Source: Avedoeria sp964651245
GTDB lineage: Bacteria; Chloroflexota; Anaerolineae; Epilineales; Epilineaceae
Direction: 5' to 3'
NCBI GenBank assembly: GCA_964651245.1
Contig: CAZYVI010000008.1
Location: 122,245 to 186,244 of the forward strand
DNA: 64,000 nt
In this document: piece after piece, positions 51,043-59,099 of the stretch
How positions within the stretch are numbered: position 1 is the stretch's first letter
How the letters are laid out: every line of letters begins with the position of its first letter
The notes under the pieces: generated by a model
Seen by the model: the letters and a program-made list of their open reading frames with translations, nothing else
What the model was told of the DNA's origin: nothing
Database searches by the model: none
Position numbers and translations under genes: made by a program

Positions 51043-52428
51043 CTACGGCGCCCGCGCACCCTCCGGCCTCTCCAGCGCCCGGTTCGGATCCACCTTCGCC
51101 GCCACCCCGCCCGCCTCCGGATCGCCGCCCGCCTCGCCGCCCGTCAGCCCTGCCGCGATGAGCCGCGCCGCCGCCGGCGCCACCGGCACGCCGTGGCCGC
51201 TGTAGGCGCCGGCGACCCAGAGGCGCTGGGACGACGGGTCGACGGCGCGGTCGGCGGCGACGTCATCATCGCGACCGGCGCCGACCGCGCGGTTGCGGCG
51301 ATGACCGACCTGCCCGCGGACCGCCCCGACGAGCGGCAGCCGATCGGCCGTCCAGCACATCGGCCCCGCCCAGCGGTGCTCGACGGTGGCTGCCGCGGCC
51401 AGCGACGGGAAGTGCTCGGCCAGCCAGCGGTCGAGGCCGGCGTGGATCGCGTCGTTGACGGTGGGGACGATGTGGGGCGCTCCGACCTCGCGGTCGGGTG
51501 CGGCCCAGCGCATGCCCCCGAAGACAAGGCGGCCGTTCGAGAGCTGCTGCAGGTATTCGTAGCCGTCGTTCAAGCTCCAGCCGCCGCGGATGGCGCGCGA
51601 CGGGAGCGGCGACAAGGACAGGACCTGGCCGCGAACGGGCACAACGGCGGCGCCCAGGTGCGGCAGCAGCTCCGGCAGCCACGCGTTCGTGGCGACGATG
51701 ACGACCTCGGCGGTGGTCGGGCCGCGGTCGGTGTGGACGACGACGGGGCGGCCGTCGTGGTGGCGGTCGATGCCGCGCACATCGATGCCCTGGGCGAACG
51801 TCGCGCCTTGCGACGCGGCGGCCGCGGCCAGCCCCGCGACGAGGCGGCCGGAGTGGAACGCGCCGCCGTCGGGCAGGTGGAGCGCGCCGCGGACGGCGGC
51901 GGGACGTGGAACGTCGAGCCAGGCGGCGACGTCGTCGGGCGCCAGCCACGCGCCGGGGAAGCCGTCGGCGCCGAGCAACGCCGCGGCTTCGCGCAGGTGG
52001 AGGGCCTCGGCGTCGCCCATCGCCGCATGCAGCGCGCCCTCGCCGCGCCAGTCGCAGTCGATGCCGTAGCGGGCGATCGTCGCCACGACGTCGGCCGCGC
52101 CGGCGACGGCCCAGGCCCAGAGGGCGCGGGCGGCGGCGCGGCCGTGGCGGGCGACGAGGGCGGGGTAGAGCTCGCTCGTCCCGGGCAGCAGCAGCCCCCC
52201 GTTGCGCCCCGACGCCCCGGCCGCCAGGTGGGCGCGCTCGAGGACGAGGGGTGGGCGGCCCGCTTCGGCCAGGGCGAGGGCGAGCCAGACACCCGACAGT
52301 CCGCCGCCGAGGACGACGACGTCGGCGTGGGGTGGGAGGGCGGCGGGTGGGGGCGGGGGCGGCGGGAGGGCGGCGTGCCAGAGCGAGGGCGGGGGCGCGG
52401 GGGTCGTCGACGACGTCGGCATGGGCAT
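51043..52428 (-). CDS. FAD-dependent oxidoreductase (DAO family)
   Basis: 461 residues from the ATG at 52428. A Pro-rich N-terminus precedes the FAD-binding motif ADVVVLGGGLSGVWLALALAEAG (read as VVVLGGGLSGVWLALALAE, about residue 37), then LVLERAHLAAGASGRNGG, the DAO-family site where the Arg-Asn-Gly-Gly stretch meets FAD. Further conserved points are AEVVIVATNAW and LWVAGAYSGHGVP near the C-terminus. Members oxidise amines or amino acids (DadA, glycine oxidase, PuuB-like). A run of about 30 atypical residues (HRRNRAVGAGRDDDVAADR) interrupts the C-terminal FAD region. A TACCAT box 6 nt before the ATG suggests a leaderless message. Confidence 0.86.
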   Translation of the reverse strand: MPMPTSSTTPAPPPSLWHAALPPPPPPPAALPPHADVVVLGGGLSGVWLALALAEAGRPPLVLERAHLAAGASGRNGGLLLPGTSELYPALVARHGRAAARALWAWAVAGAADVVATIARYGIDCDWRGEGALHAAMGDAEALHLREAAALLGADGFPGAWLAPDDVAAWLDVPRPAAVRGALHLPDGGAFHSGRLVAGLAAAAASQGATFAQGIDVRGIDRHHDGRPVVVHTDRGPTTAEVVIVATNAWLPELLPHLGAAVVPVRGQVLSLSPLPSRAIRGGWSLNDGYEYLQQLSNGRLVFGGMRWAAPDREVGAPHIVPTVNDAIHAGLDRWLAEHFPSLAAAATVEHRWAGPMCWTADRLPLVGAVRGQVGHRRNRAVGAGRDDDVAADRAVDPSSQRLWVAGAYSGHGVPVAPAAARLIAAGLTGGEAGGDPEAGGVAAKVDPNRALERPEGARAP

Positions 52429-52434
52429 GGCGCG

Positions 52435-52440
52435 ATGGTA
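52435..52440 (-). promoter_or_regulatory. Candidate -10 box, leaderless start of the oxidoreductase
   Basis: TACCAT on the minus strand lies 6 nt before the ATG at 52428. It is the same box and spacing as at 8847. Confidence 0.4.
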
Positions 52441-52553
52441 GCGCGGGCGGGCGGTCGAGCGCAGCGGGCAGGGGTATGATCGTGCCGGGTGCGGGTGATG
52501 GGCCGACGCAACAATGCGGGCGCGCCACGGACCGGGGCGTGCGTGGCGCGCCG

Positions 52554-52958
52554 ATGCCCGATGCGGCCGAGGCGCCGTCGCCGGCGCGGTTCGTGCTCAT
52601 GAACACGGCCGGCAACCGCAACCGCGACCTTGCCGAGCCGGCCTCGTTGGCCGAGCGGTGCGTCGTCGGGCTGGTGCGGCTGCTGCTGCCGCCGCACGCC
52701 GACAACGAGCAGGCGGCCGACTACCTGCGGACCGTCATCGGTCAGGACGACCCAGCGGTCGAGTGGGCCGTGGTTCGGCCCGACACGCTCATCGACGAGG
52801 ACGCGGTGACCGCCTACGTCGCTGCTGCCGGCAACCGGGTGAACGGGTACGCGCGGACATGGTGCAGCGATCCAGAGGACTTGGGCAGGAGCGGGGACGC
52901 TTGGTACGTGTCGGCTCGCGGGCGAGGTTCGGCACTGATCAGGGGAGTGGGCGGTTGA
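52554..52958 (+). pseudogene. Fragment of an NAD(P)-binding (NmrA/SDR-like) protein
   Basis: RFVLMNTAGNRNRDLAEPAS, ADNEQAADYLRTVIG and VEWAVVRPDTLIDEDAVTAY are the middle section of atypical short-chain-dehydrogenase proteins. The Rossmann GxxGxxG start is absent, although an ATG at 52554 and a TATGAT box at 52475 precede it. The homology breaks off at 52818, exactly where the 29-nt inverted repeat begins, and the remaining 45 residues are unrelated. Probably a gene cut by a rearrangement at its 3' side and already lacking its 5' side. Confidence 0.7.
52818..52846 (+). repeat. 29-nt repeat, left copy (inverted partner at 63950)
   Basis: The 29 nt starting gtcgctgctgccggcaaccg are the exact reverse complement of 63950-63978. 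The repeat begins at the point where the dehydrogenase homology ends. The two copies bracket an 11.1-kb stretch of cassette-like genes. Confidence 0.85.
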
Positions 52959-52982
52959 CGGTTGGGCGGACCGGTCTATCAT
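52950..52982 (+). promoter_or_regulatory. Repeated promoter-like segment, copy 1
   Basis: TTGACG (52955-52960), 16 nt, TATCAT (52977-52982). The whole 33 nt recur at 60403-60435 with one mismatch. It would drive the DUF1772-like gene at 53070 with an 80-nt leader. Confidence 0.6.
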
Positions 52983-53069
52983 GCCGGAAGCCGTGCCCGA
53001 CGAACGGCTGAAGCGCGATCTAGCGCTGAGCATTGCCACCACTTTTCTTGAACGATCACGGAGGAACGA

Positions 53070-53534
53070 ATGACCCGCGGCGCGATCCTCGTGAATCTAC
53101 TCGCGTACTCGCTTGTCGTGAGCCAGCCGCTCTTCTATCTGGTCGCGATGACCAGCGCTCAGCGCGCATTGTCGGCTCCAGCCTATATCGAGCTGCGCCA
53201 GAGCATCAACTCCGTCATGACACGACGGATATCCTCGATCTACCTGGGCGCGCTGGTGATGACCCTGTTATTGATCGTCCTCTCTTTTCTTAGCCGGGAA
53301 TGGCGTCTTCTCGGCACGACCGTGGTGTCGCTGCTGTGCTTGGGAGCGGACATCGTATTCATGATGCGCGAGAACCTCCCCATCAACGGGGTGATCGATC
53401 GGTGGTCGCCGACCAACTATCCAGAGGATTGGGAAACCTACCGAACGAAGTGGTTCTCCATCTTCGGCTATCGTCAGGTCCTTCTTCTGGTCGGGTTCTT
53501 CAGTCTTCTCATCGGCGCTGTGTTCCAAACGTAG
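53070..53534 (+). CDS. Four-span membrane protein, DUF1772 (anthrone-oxygenase-like)
   Basis: 154 residues from the ATG at 53070, with GGAGG 5 nt upstream. Four hydrophobic segments are visible (about residues 6-28, 54-76, 80-98, 132-151). The polar loop NLPINGVIDRWSPTNYPEDW before a Tyr/Arg/Trp-rich segment resembles the NxPxNxxIDRW motif of DUF1772 proteins, some of which act as cofactor-free oxygenases. GC and codon use are clearly lower than in the bulk of the window, so it was probably acquired. First gene of the accessory region after the left 29-nt repeat. Confidence 0.7.
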   Translation: MTRGAILVNLLAYSLVVSQPLFYLVAMTSAQRALSAPAYIELRQSINSVMTRRISSIYLGALVMTLLLIVLSFLSREWRLLGTTVVSLLCLGADIVFMMRENLPINGVIDRWSPTNYPEDWETYRTKWFSIFGYRQVLLLVGFFSLLIGAVFQT

Positions 53535-53695
53535 GTGTGCCAGGGTATGCGGGGCTGGCGTCCAGCTTCCAGTTTCAATCGTTCCCGAAACTGCCAAGCG
53601 GCAGGGCGGGCAAGAGCGTGGATCTGAGGCCGAGGGTACCCAGACGCTCGCGGATGAGGATGACTTCCCGCCTACGCACCCAAGAGAGACACCCA

Positions 53696-54154
53696 ATGAC
53701 GACCTTCACCCTAGAGACCATCGCACCGCAGCACACGGCCGTCCTGCGGGCCGACGTCCCGATGGCAGAGTTGCCGGCGGTATTCGATCGTGCGTTCCAC
53801 GCGGTGATGCAGACGGTGGCGGCGCAGGGCCTCACCGTGACCGGCCCCCCGTTCGGCTTCTACCCGAGGATGCCGACGGCGACGGTGGAAGTGGCCGCCG
53901 GATTCCCGGTCTCCGCGCCGGTCGCGCCCGATGGCGACGTGACGGCCATGGATCTGCCCGGGGGACGGGTGATTACCGGCATTCACGTCGGGAGCTACGA
54001 CGAGATGGCGCGCACGTACCGGGAACTGACCGAGTGGGCCGCGTCCCAGGGCCTGCAGCTCGCTGAGGGGATGTGGGAGTCGTACCTCACGGATCCGTCG
54101 GTGCAGCCCGACCCAGCGACGTGGCGGACGCTGATCACCTGGCCCGTGGCCTGA
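53696..54154 (+). CDS. GyrI-like/AraC effector-binding-domain protein
   Basis: 152 residues from the ATG at 53696; the 160 nt before it hold no gene. It begins TTFTLETIAPQHTAVLRADV with PMAELPAVFDRAFHAVMQTV, and then GPPFGFYPRMPTATVEVAAGF and RVITGIHVGSYDEMARTYRE. This is the stand-alone GyrI-like small-molecule-binding fold, with the conserved Glu position in the TVEVAAGF strand and the HVGSYDEM helix start. Such proteins bind hydrophobic cations or hydrolyse cyclopropanoid toxins. Host-like GC returns here. Confidence 0.85.
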   Translation: MTTFTLETIAPQHTAVLRADVPMAELPAVFDRAFHAVMQTVAAQGLTVTGPPFGFYPRMPTATVEVAAGFPVSAPVAPDGDVTAMDLPGGRVITGIHVGSYDEMARTYRELTEWAASQGLQLAEGMWESYLTDPSVQPDPATWRTLITWPVA

Positions 54155-54302
54155 TCGCGGGGCGAAGCGTGCAGGCAATGGATGAGAGGAGATGCGTCCC
54201 GCTGCCGGTTGCGAAGGCGACCGGCGCTGCGCGCCGTCGTTGATGCCGAGCGCTAGGCGCCTTGAAGCGGCGCGTTTCGGCGCACGCGCTGGAGGGAATG
54301 CA

Positions 54303-54710
54303 ATGTCGAACGCAACTGCCACGGCAACCGTGGAGACCCTTCAAGCCTTCGCCGACGCCTGGAACCGCCATGACACGGACGCCCTCATGGCGTTCATGAC
54401 CGACGACTGCGTGTTCGAAGCCTCCGCCGGTCAAGACGTCGCGGGCACGAGGTATGTGGGCCGTGAAGAAGTCAGGGCGGGCTACGAGGAAGTGTTTGCC
54501 GCGTTCCCCGATGCACATTGGAGCGATGCCCGCCACTTTGTGCAGGGTGCTCGTGGCGTTTCCGAGTGGACCTTCACTGGAACTCGCGCAGACGGAAGCC
54601 GCGTTGAGGTGAACGGATGCGACCTGTTCACGTTCCGTGGTGGTAAGATCGCGGTGAAGAACTCGTATCGGAAAAACCGTCCGCCCGTATCCATCGCGAA
54701 CGTACCATGA
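54303..54710 (+). CDS. SnoaL-like (NTF2 fold) protein
   Basis: 135 residues from the ATG at 54303 (GGAGGG 6 nt upstream; an ATG at 54298 is in another frame). The NTF2-like pattern is ETLQAFADAWNRHDTDALMA, FMTDDCVFEASAG, GREEVRAGYEEVFAAFPD and SEWTFTGTRADGS, then NGCDLFTFRGGKIAVKNSY. Family members include polyketide cyclases, isomerases and many proteins of unknown role. The moderate GC and lone position fit a captured gene. Confidence 0.87.
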   Translation: MSNATATATVETLQAFADAWNRHDTDALMAFMTDDCVFEASAGQDVAGTRYVGREEVRAGYEEVFAAFPDAHWSDARHFVQGARGVSEWTFTGTRADGSRVEVNGCDLFTFRGGKIAVKNSYRKNRPPVSIANVP

Positions 54711-54771
54711 CGCCTAAACCGGCGCTCATCGGCACGCGCTGGCAGAACACGTCCACAGGAAGAACAAACCA

Positions 54772-55419
54772 TTGACCAAGCTCCGCGTCGATAGCTACAC
54801 GATTTCAATCGACGGCTTTGGTGCAGGCCCGGAGCAGAGCCTGGCCAACCCGCTGGGGGTCGGCGGACCTGCCCTTCATGGATGGTTATTCCCGACCCGC
54901 ACGTTGCAGTCGTACCTCTTCGGCAAGGACGACGGCGAGACGGGGATCGACGATGACTTCGCTGCGCGCGGTTTCCACAATGTGGGTGCGTGGATCATGG
55001 GCCGAAACATGTTCGGCCCTGTGCGAGGCTCCTGGCCTGATGAAAGCTGGCGAGGATGGTGGGGCGAGAACCCGGTCTACCATTCGCCGGTGTTCGTTCT
55101 CACGCATCATCCGCGTGCGCCACTTGTGATGGAGGGAGGCACGACCTTTCACTTCGTGACGGATGGGATTCACGTCGCATGGGAACGCGCTCGCGAGGCC
55201 GCCAAGGGCAAGGATGTCCGAATTGGAGGCGGAGCGGCGACCATCAGACAATACCTCCAGGCGCGACTGATCGACGAACTGCACATCGCCATCTCTCCCG
55301 TCTTGCTTGGCGGAGGAGAACGGTTGTTCGACGGTGTCGACCTCGTGGCGTTGGGATACACCTGCACCCAGCATGTCGCGTCGCAGCGAGCCACTCACAT
55401 CGTGCTGGCCCGGGCATAA
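54772..55419 (+). CDS. Dihydrofolate reductase-fold (RibD C-terminal-like) protein
   Basis: 215 residues with a TTG start at 54772, after AGGAAG. The DHFR/RibD-C pattern is LRVDSYTISIDGFGAGPEQ, AWIMGRNMFGPVRG, VFVLTHHPRAPLVMEGG, VRIGGGAATIRQYLQARLID, ELHIAISPVLLGGGERLFDG. These proteins are NADPH-dependent reductases of unknown substrate, common as resistance- or stress-associated singletons. It is not part of the riboflavin pathway: the deaminase half is absent and it is far from the rib operon. GC is lower than in host genes. It ends directly before the remnant at 55426. Confidence 0.88.
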   Translation: MTKLRVDSYTISIDGFGAGPEQSLANPLGVGGPALHGWLFPTRTLQSYLFGKDDGETGIDDDFAARGFHNVGAWIMGRNMFGPVRGSWPDESWRGWWGENPVYHSPVFVLTHHPRAPLVMEGGTTFHFVTDGIHVAWERAREAAKGKDVRIGGGAATIRQYLQARLIDELHIAISPVLLGGGERLFDGVDLVALGYTCTQHVASQRATHIVLARA

Positions 55420-55425
55420 ACGCGC

Positions 55426-55575
55426 CCGCTCACCGACGTGGCCGCGCGCTATACCGACGAGCGCCAGGACAACTTCGATATCTGCCTGCCGCTCGGACTC
55501 GCCCGCCATAACAAGGTGATCTTTGGTGAACTCTACGTGGCGGGGATCGTCTATACCCTATGGAAGTCGGTCTAG
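55426..55575 (+). pseudogene. 3' remnant of a membrane-protein gene duplicated at 63393
   Basis: PLTDVAARYTDERQDNFDIC and LARHNKVIFGELYVAGIVYT, then LWKSV and a stop, match residues 62-110 of the protein at 63393-63737 with few changes. The DNA is also nearly identical over the first 50 nt. The 5' part is missing; the preceding gene ends 7 nt earlier. This is evidence of duplication and deletion in the accessory region. Confidence 0.85.
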
Positions 55576-55661
55576 GACGCTGGCTGGCGCTGCGCAGCTG
55601 GCGTGACGGACCGGACGGGCCGCGGCCTGAGCTCAATCGTCGGGCAACGACGGAGTCGCTC

Positions 55662-56189
55662 GTGGAGATCCGAGAGGCATCGCCAGATGACGCGGGCGTG
55701 GTACTGGCGCTGTTCGAGCGTCTCTGTGCACAAACCACGTTCCTTCTCCATGAGCCCGACGAGCAAGGTGCAACGGTCGAGGAGTTCGCACGACGACTGG
55801 AGAGGATGCGCAAGGAATATGCCGGCGTCGTGTATCTGGCGAGTGTCGGCCTCGAGACAGCAGGCGTCATCGTCGGTAGCCGAGGCGCGGCACGGAGAAA
55901 CCGGCATTCCATGTCGGTCGTGTTGGGCGTTCTCCAGTCGTACTGGAACCGCGGCGTAGGCATGTCTCTTCTTCGCGCCGTGGAGGACTGGGCGAGCACG
56001 CAGGGGCTGCACCGCCTGGAGTTGACGGTGCAGCAGCGGAACACAAGGGCGGTCGCCCTGTACGAGAAGGCGGGCTTCGCGATCGAAGGAACCAGACGCC
56101 ACGCACTCGTGGTGAACGGTGCGTACGTCGACGAGTGGTTCATGTCGAAGTTGATCGCTGATGGACCAAGTGCGTCAGCGGACGGATAG
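55662..56189 (+). CDS. GNAT-family N-acetyltransferase
   Basis: 175 residues if started at the GTG at 55662, with GGAG 6 nt upstream; the frame is open back to an ATG at 55560 inside the remnant gene. The GNAT fold is clear: VEIREASPDDAGVVLALFER, VYLASVGLETAGVIVGSRG, the acetyl-CoA loop QSYWNRGVGMSLLRAVEDW, LHRLELTVQQRNTRAVALYE and KAGFAIEGTRRHALVVNGAY, then DEWFMSKL. Closest in style to RimJ/RimL or PhnO-like enzymes acting on small molecules or protein N-termini. GC is lower than in host genes. Confidence 0.9.
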   Translation: MEIREASPDDAGVVLALFERLCAQTTFLLHEPDEQGATVEEFARRLERMRKEYAGVVYLASVGLETAGVIVGSRGAARRNRHSMSVVLGVLQSYWNRGVGMSLLRAVEDWASTQGLHRLELTVQQRNTRAVALYEKAGFAIEGTRRHALVVNGAYVDEWFMSKLIADGPSASADG

Positions 56190-56303
56190 GACCGTCGCCT
56201 GCGTTTACCGCGGGTCCGATTCTGCGGGGAACTCGTTCGTCGGGTGGAACCAAGCCCTATCCGCCCGCCGTGAGCCTCACACGAACACACGAAGGAGTCG
56301 GCC

Positions 56304-56762
56304 ATGCTGAGCGTTCCGCGGCACTGGTTTGCGTGGGAATTCACGCTGCAGGATGCGATGCGGCAGCCCGTGGCCGAGATCGCCCTCTCGTTGTGGCGCG
56401 AGCGGGGGTCGATCCGCGTCGACGGTGTCGCGTACACGCTGCGCCGGCTGGGCGCCCGCAGAGGTCCGTTTGTCCTCGAGGCCCGAGGCGCGGAGGTGGC
56501 GCGAGCGGTGAAGCCGAGCGCCTTTCGCCGCGAGTTCGCCATCGTTCATGGGGACCGGCACTACACCCTCAAAGCGCGGTCGCTCTTTCGCCGTGGCTAT
56601 GCCCTGTTGAGGCAGGATCAGGAAATCGGCTCGATCGAACCGGAGGCCTTGTTCGGGCGACGGGCCAGGGTCGACGTGCCGGACGCGTTGCCCATGGTCC
56701 TCAAGGCGTTTGTGGTCTCGCTCACGATGCTCTTGTGGAAGCGCGACGCGAACGCGAGCTGA
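56304..56762 (+). CDS. Small beta-rich protein, copy 1 of a three-copy family (LURP/tubby-like?)
   Basis: 152 residues from the ATG at 56304, with AAGGAG upstream. WFAWEFTLQDAMRQPVAEIA, then GVAYTLRRLGARRGPFVLEA, RAVKPSAFRREFAIVHGDRH, YTLKARSLFRRGYALLRQDQ and EIGSIEPEALFGRRARVDVP give alternating strands, followed by a C-terminal hydrophobic helix (PMVLKAFVVSLTMLLWKR). This layout recalls the LURP-one/tubby-like barrel with a terminal helix, but I cannot confirm the family. A full paralogue is at 59686 and a truncated one at 63855. Confidence 0.7.
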   Translation: MLSVPRHWFAWEFTLQDAMRQPVAEIALSLWRERGSIRVDGVAYTLRRLGARRGPFVLEARGAEVARAVKPSAFRREFAIVHGDRHYTLKARSLFRRGYALLRQDQEIGSIEPEALFGRRARVDVPDALPMVLKAFVVSLTMLLWKRDANAS

Positions 56763-56839
56763 CAGCACGAAGCAGCGAGGGGTGGTGCTTCGCGGCAGCG
56801 GGTTGAACACGGCCAATCCATCACGAGGGAGGTGCAGGC

Positions 56840-57136
56840 ATGGCGATCAAGGTGATCGTCGAGCTTCAGGCTCGACCCGGCAAGCGGGCTGAGCTCAAGC
56901 GGCTGATCGAGAGCATTGTGGCGAGCCAAGGACAGGGTCAGCCCGGGTTCCTGGGCAGCACGCGCTTCGAGGTGCTTGACCACCCCGACATGATCGTCGA
57001 GATAGCCGATTGGGAATCGGCTGAAGCGCGGGCGGCCCACATGCAGGAGGCAGCGGCGTCGGGCGTCTACGCGCCGCTGGCCGAGCTGCTGGCCGCGCCG
57101 TTTCGAGCCACCGTCCTCCGACCGCTCGACGGATAG
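56840..57136 (+). CDS. Antibiotic-biosynthesis-monooxygenase (ABM) domain protein
   Basis: 98 residues from the ATG at 56840, with GGGAGGTG upstream. IKVIVELQARPGKRAELKRL, then QPGFLGSTRFEVLDHPDMIV, EIADWESAEARAAHMQ and PLAELLAAPFRATVL, is the dimeric alpha/beta ferredoxin-like ABM fold. Members are small cofactor-free monooxygenases or heme-degrading proteins. The W-x5-HMQ-type segment is the usual conserved helix. It stands between LURP-like copy 1 and the pectate-lyase-like gene. Confidence 0.88.
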   Translation: MAIKVIVELQARPGKRAELKRLIESIVASQGQGQPGFLGSTRFEVLDHPDMIVEIADWESAEARAAHMQEAAASGVYAPLAELLAAPFRATVLRPLDG

Positions 57137-57187
57137 GTCGTGTTCGCAGCGTGCCGCTTGGGCGTTCGGCCGCACCACCTTACCCGG

Positions 57188-59095
57188 ATGCGTGACCCGA
57201 TGAACGGCTTCCTGAGCTCTCTGGGTGCCATCGGCATCGCGGGTCTCGCGCTGGGCATGCGTGGTCCCGGGACGGTGCCAAGACAAGGCGACGCCGTCGA
57301 GGCGCCGACAACCGTCCGCTCCGCCAGCGCTCGCGCCGATGCGGCCGGCCGGTGGACGGACGACCTCGTCCCGCCGGACCACCTGCCGCCGCCCGGTACG
57401 TGGGAGAGCGCCGGCGTCGAAGGCGGCATCCCCGCCCGCACGACGATGTGCGCCGACGTGACGATGGCGCCGTACGACGCCGACCGGACGGGCGCCGCCA
57501 GCGCCGTCGCCGCGATCCAGGCCGCCATCGACCGCTGCCCCGACGGGCAGGCCGTATTCGTGCCGGCCGGGACGTACAAGATCGACGACGCGTTGACGAT
57601 TCGGAAGGCGATCACGCTGCGCGGCGCCGGCGCGACCACCGTGTTCAGCGTGACCGCGGGCACCGCCGTCCACATCGGCGGCCTCGGGCCGTGGCCGCCG
57701 CCGAAGGCGAACGACGCCTATCGCACGCCCATCACCGGCGGCGCTGCGCGCGCCTCGACGACGGTGCGCGTGGCCGACACGTCGGGAATCGCCGTCGGCA
57801 AGATGATCATGGTCGACGAGGCGGACGACCCGGCGCTCGTCTGGACGAAGCCCGGCACCACCGGGCGCTTCCGGGCCTCGATGCACATCGTCGTCGACAA
57901 GACGCCCACGAGCGTCACGTTCCGCCCGCCGCTGCCCATCGACTTTACGCGCGCGCCGCAGCTCGCGTGGTTCCCGGACCTGACGCGCGACGCCGGCGTG
58001 GAGAGCATCGCGTTCGTGGGCACCGGCACGAAGCCGGGCCTGTTCATCGACATCTTCTCGGCGTGGAACGTCTGGGTCTACGACTGCGCGTTCAGCGCGA
58101 TGCCGTCGCGGACGATCATGGTCGCCTGGTCCGGGCACGTCGAGCTGCGCAAGAACACGATGCGCGACCAGTCGAACGGCGGCCCCAACTCCGAGGGGCT
58201 CGATCTCTTCTGCGACACGAACTGGTCGCTCGTGCTGGACAACGTCTGCGTCGCGGGCGGCTTTCCGCAGATCAACATCGGCGATGGCGGACCCAACCCG
58301 TACTACTCGGGCGGCTTCGGCAACGTCATCGCCTACAACTACGCCGTGGACTCTTTCTACACCGACCCGCCGACGTCGCCGAACGCCGGGAAGATGACGG
58401 CCGACATCGGCACGAACCACAGCCCGCACACCCAGTTCAACCTGGTGGAGGGCAACGTGATGGGCAAGTTTGGCGTCGACGCCTACCACGGGTCGGGCTC
58501 TCACACGCTCCTCTTCCGGAACGCGATCACCGGCCGGACGAAGTGGACGACGACGAACCACGCCACCGCGATCCAGATCGATCGCCGCAACCTGCACTAC
58601 GCCGTCGTCGGCAACGTGCTCGGCGTCCAAGGCCGGCCGCCGACGATGGACTACGCTACGACGAGCAACTGGCGCGGCAGCACGATCTTCCGCCTCGGCT
58701 TCCCCGACGGCGGCAACGACGGCTTCCGCGGCACGTTCCCGCCCACGCCGCTCGCCCACGCCGACGGCGGCCCGCGCGATCGCTACGTCGACCGCTCGAC
58801 GATGTCGCCGGGCACGACGCTCATCGAGGGCAACTGGGACGCGTTCACGAACCGCCAGGACTGGAGCGCCGGCCCCGTCGCGCTGCCGAGCAGCTACTAC
58901 CTGACGGCCAAGCCCGCCTTCTTCCGATCCCTCGCCTGGCCGCCCGTCGACCCGTCAAGGCCCGTCACGGACGACCCCACGATCATCCCGGCCGGCTACC
59001 GCGCGATCCACGGCGCGGACCCGCCCGCGGCGGACGTACCTCCGCCGCCCGGCCCGCTGCTGCTGCCCGTCGTGCAGCGCCAAGCGCCAAGGTGA
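57188..59095 (+). CDS. Secreted right-handed beta-helix protein (pectate-lyase superfamily)
   Basis: 635 residues from the ATG at 57188 (ATG at 57200 is an alternative). A signal sequence (LGAIGIAGLALGM) precedes APYDADRTGAASAVAAIQAA and CPDGQAVFVPAGTYKIDDAL, the start of Pectate_lyase_3 domains. Repeated beta-helix coils follow: NVWVYDCAFSAMPSRTIMVA, HVELRKNTMRDQSNGG, VLDNVCVAGGFPQINIGDGG and NVIAYNYAVDSF. It ends PPGPLLLPVVQRQAPR, the same type of LP tail as other secreted proteins here, and has host-like GC. Probably polysaccharide binding or cleavage outside the cell; catalytic residues not identified. Confidence 0.82.
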   Translation: MRDPMNGFLSSLGAIGIAGLALGMRGPGTVPRQGDAVEAPTTVRSASARADAAGRWTDDLVPPDHLPPPGTWESAGVEGGIPARTTMCADVTMAPYDADRTGAASAVAAIQAAIDRCPDGQAVFVPAGTYKIDDALTIRKAITLRGAGATTVFSVTAGTAVHIGGLGPWPPPKANDAYRTPITGGAARASTTVRVADTSGIAVGKMIMVDEADDPALVWTKPGTTGRFRASMHIVVDKTPTSVTFRPPLPIDFTRAPQLAWFPDLTRDAGVESIAFVGTGTKPGLFIDIFSAWNVWVYDCAFSAMPSRTIMVAWSGHVELRKNTMRDQSNGGPNSEGLDLFCDTNWSLVLDNVCVAGGFPQINIGDGGPNPYYSGGFGNVIAYNYAVDSFYTDPPTSPNAGKMTADIGTNHSPHTQFNLVEGNVMGKFGVDAYHGSGSHTLLFRNAITGRTKWTTTNHATAIQIDRRNLHYAVVGNVLGVQGRPPTMDYATTSNWRGSTIFRLGFPDGGNDGFRGTFPPTPLAHADGGPRDRYVDRSTMSPGTTLIEGNWDAFTNRQDWSAGPVALPSSYYLTAKPAFFRSLAWPPVDPSRPVTDDPTIIPAGYRAIHGADPPAADVPPPPGPLLLPVVQRQAPR

Positions 59096-59099
59096 CCTC

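Noticed and set aside
54772..55419. Second riboflavin-pathway reductase
   Set aside because: Only the DHFR-like fold is present, with no deaminase part and no rib context; called a general DHFR-fold reductase.
56803..56809. Third attC core candidate GTTGAAC
   Set aside because: There is no inverse core upstream and the nearby 7-bp hairpin lacks attC features, so a chance match is likely.
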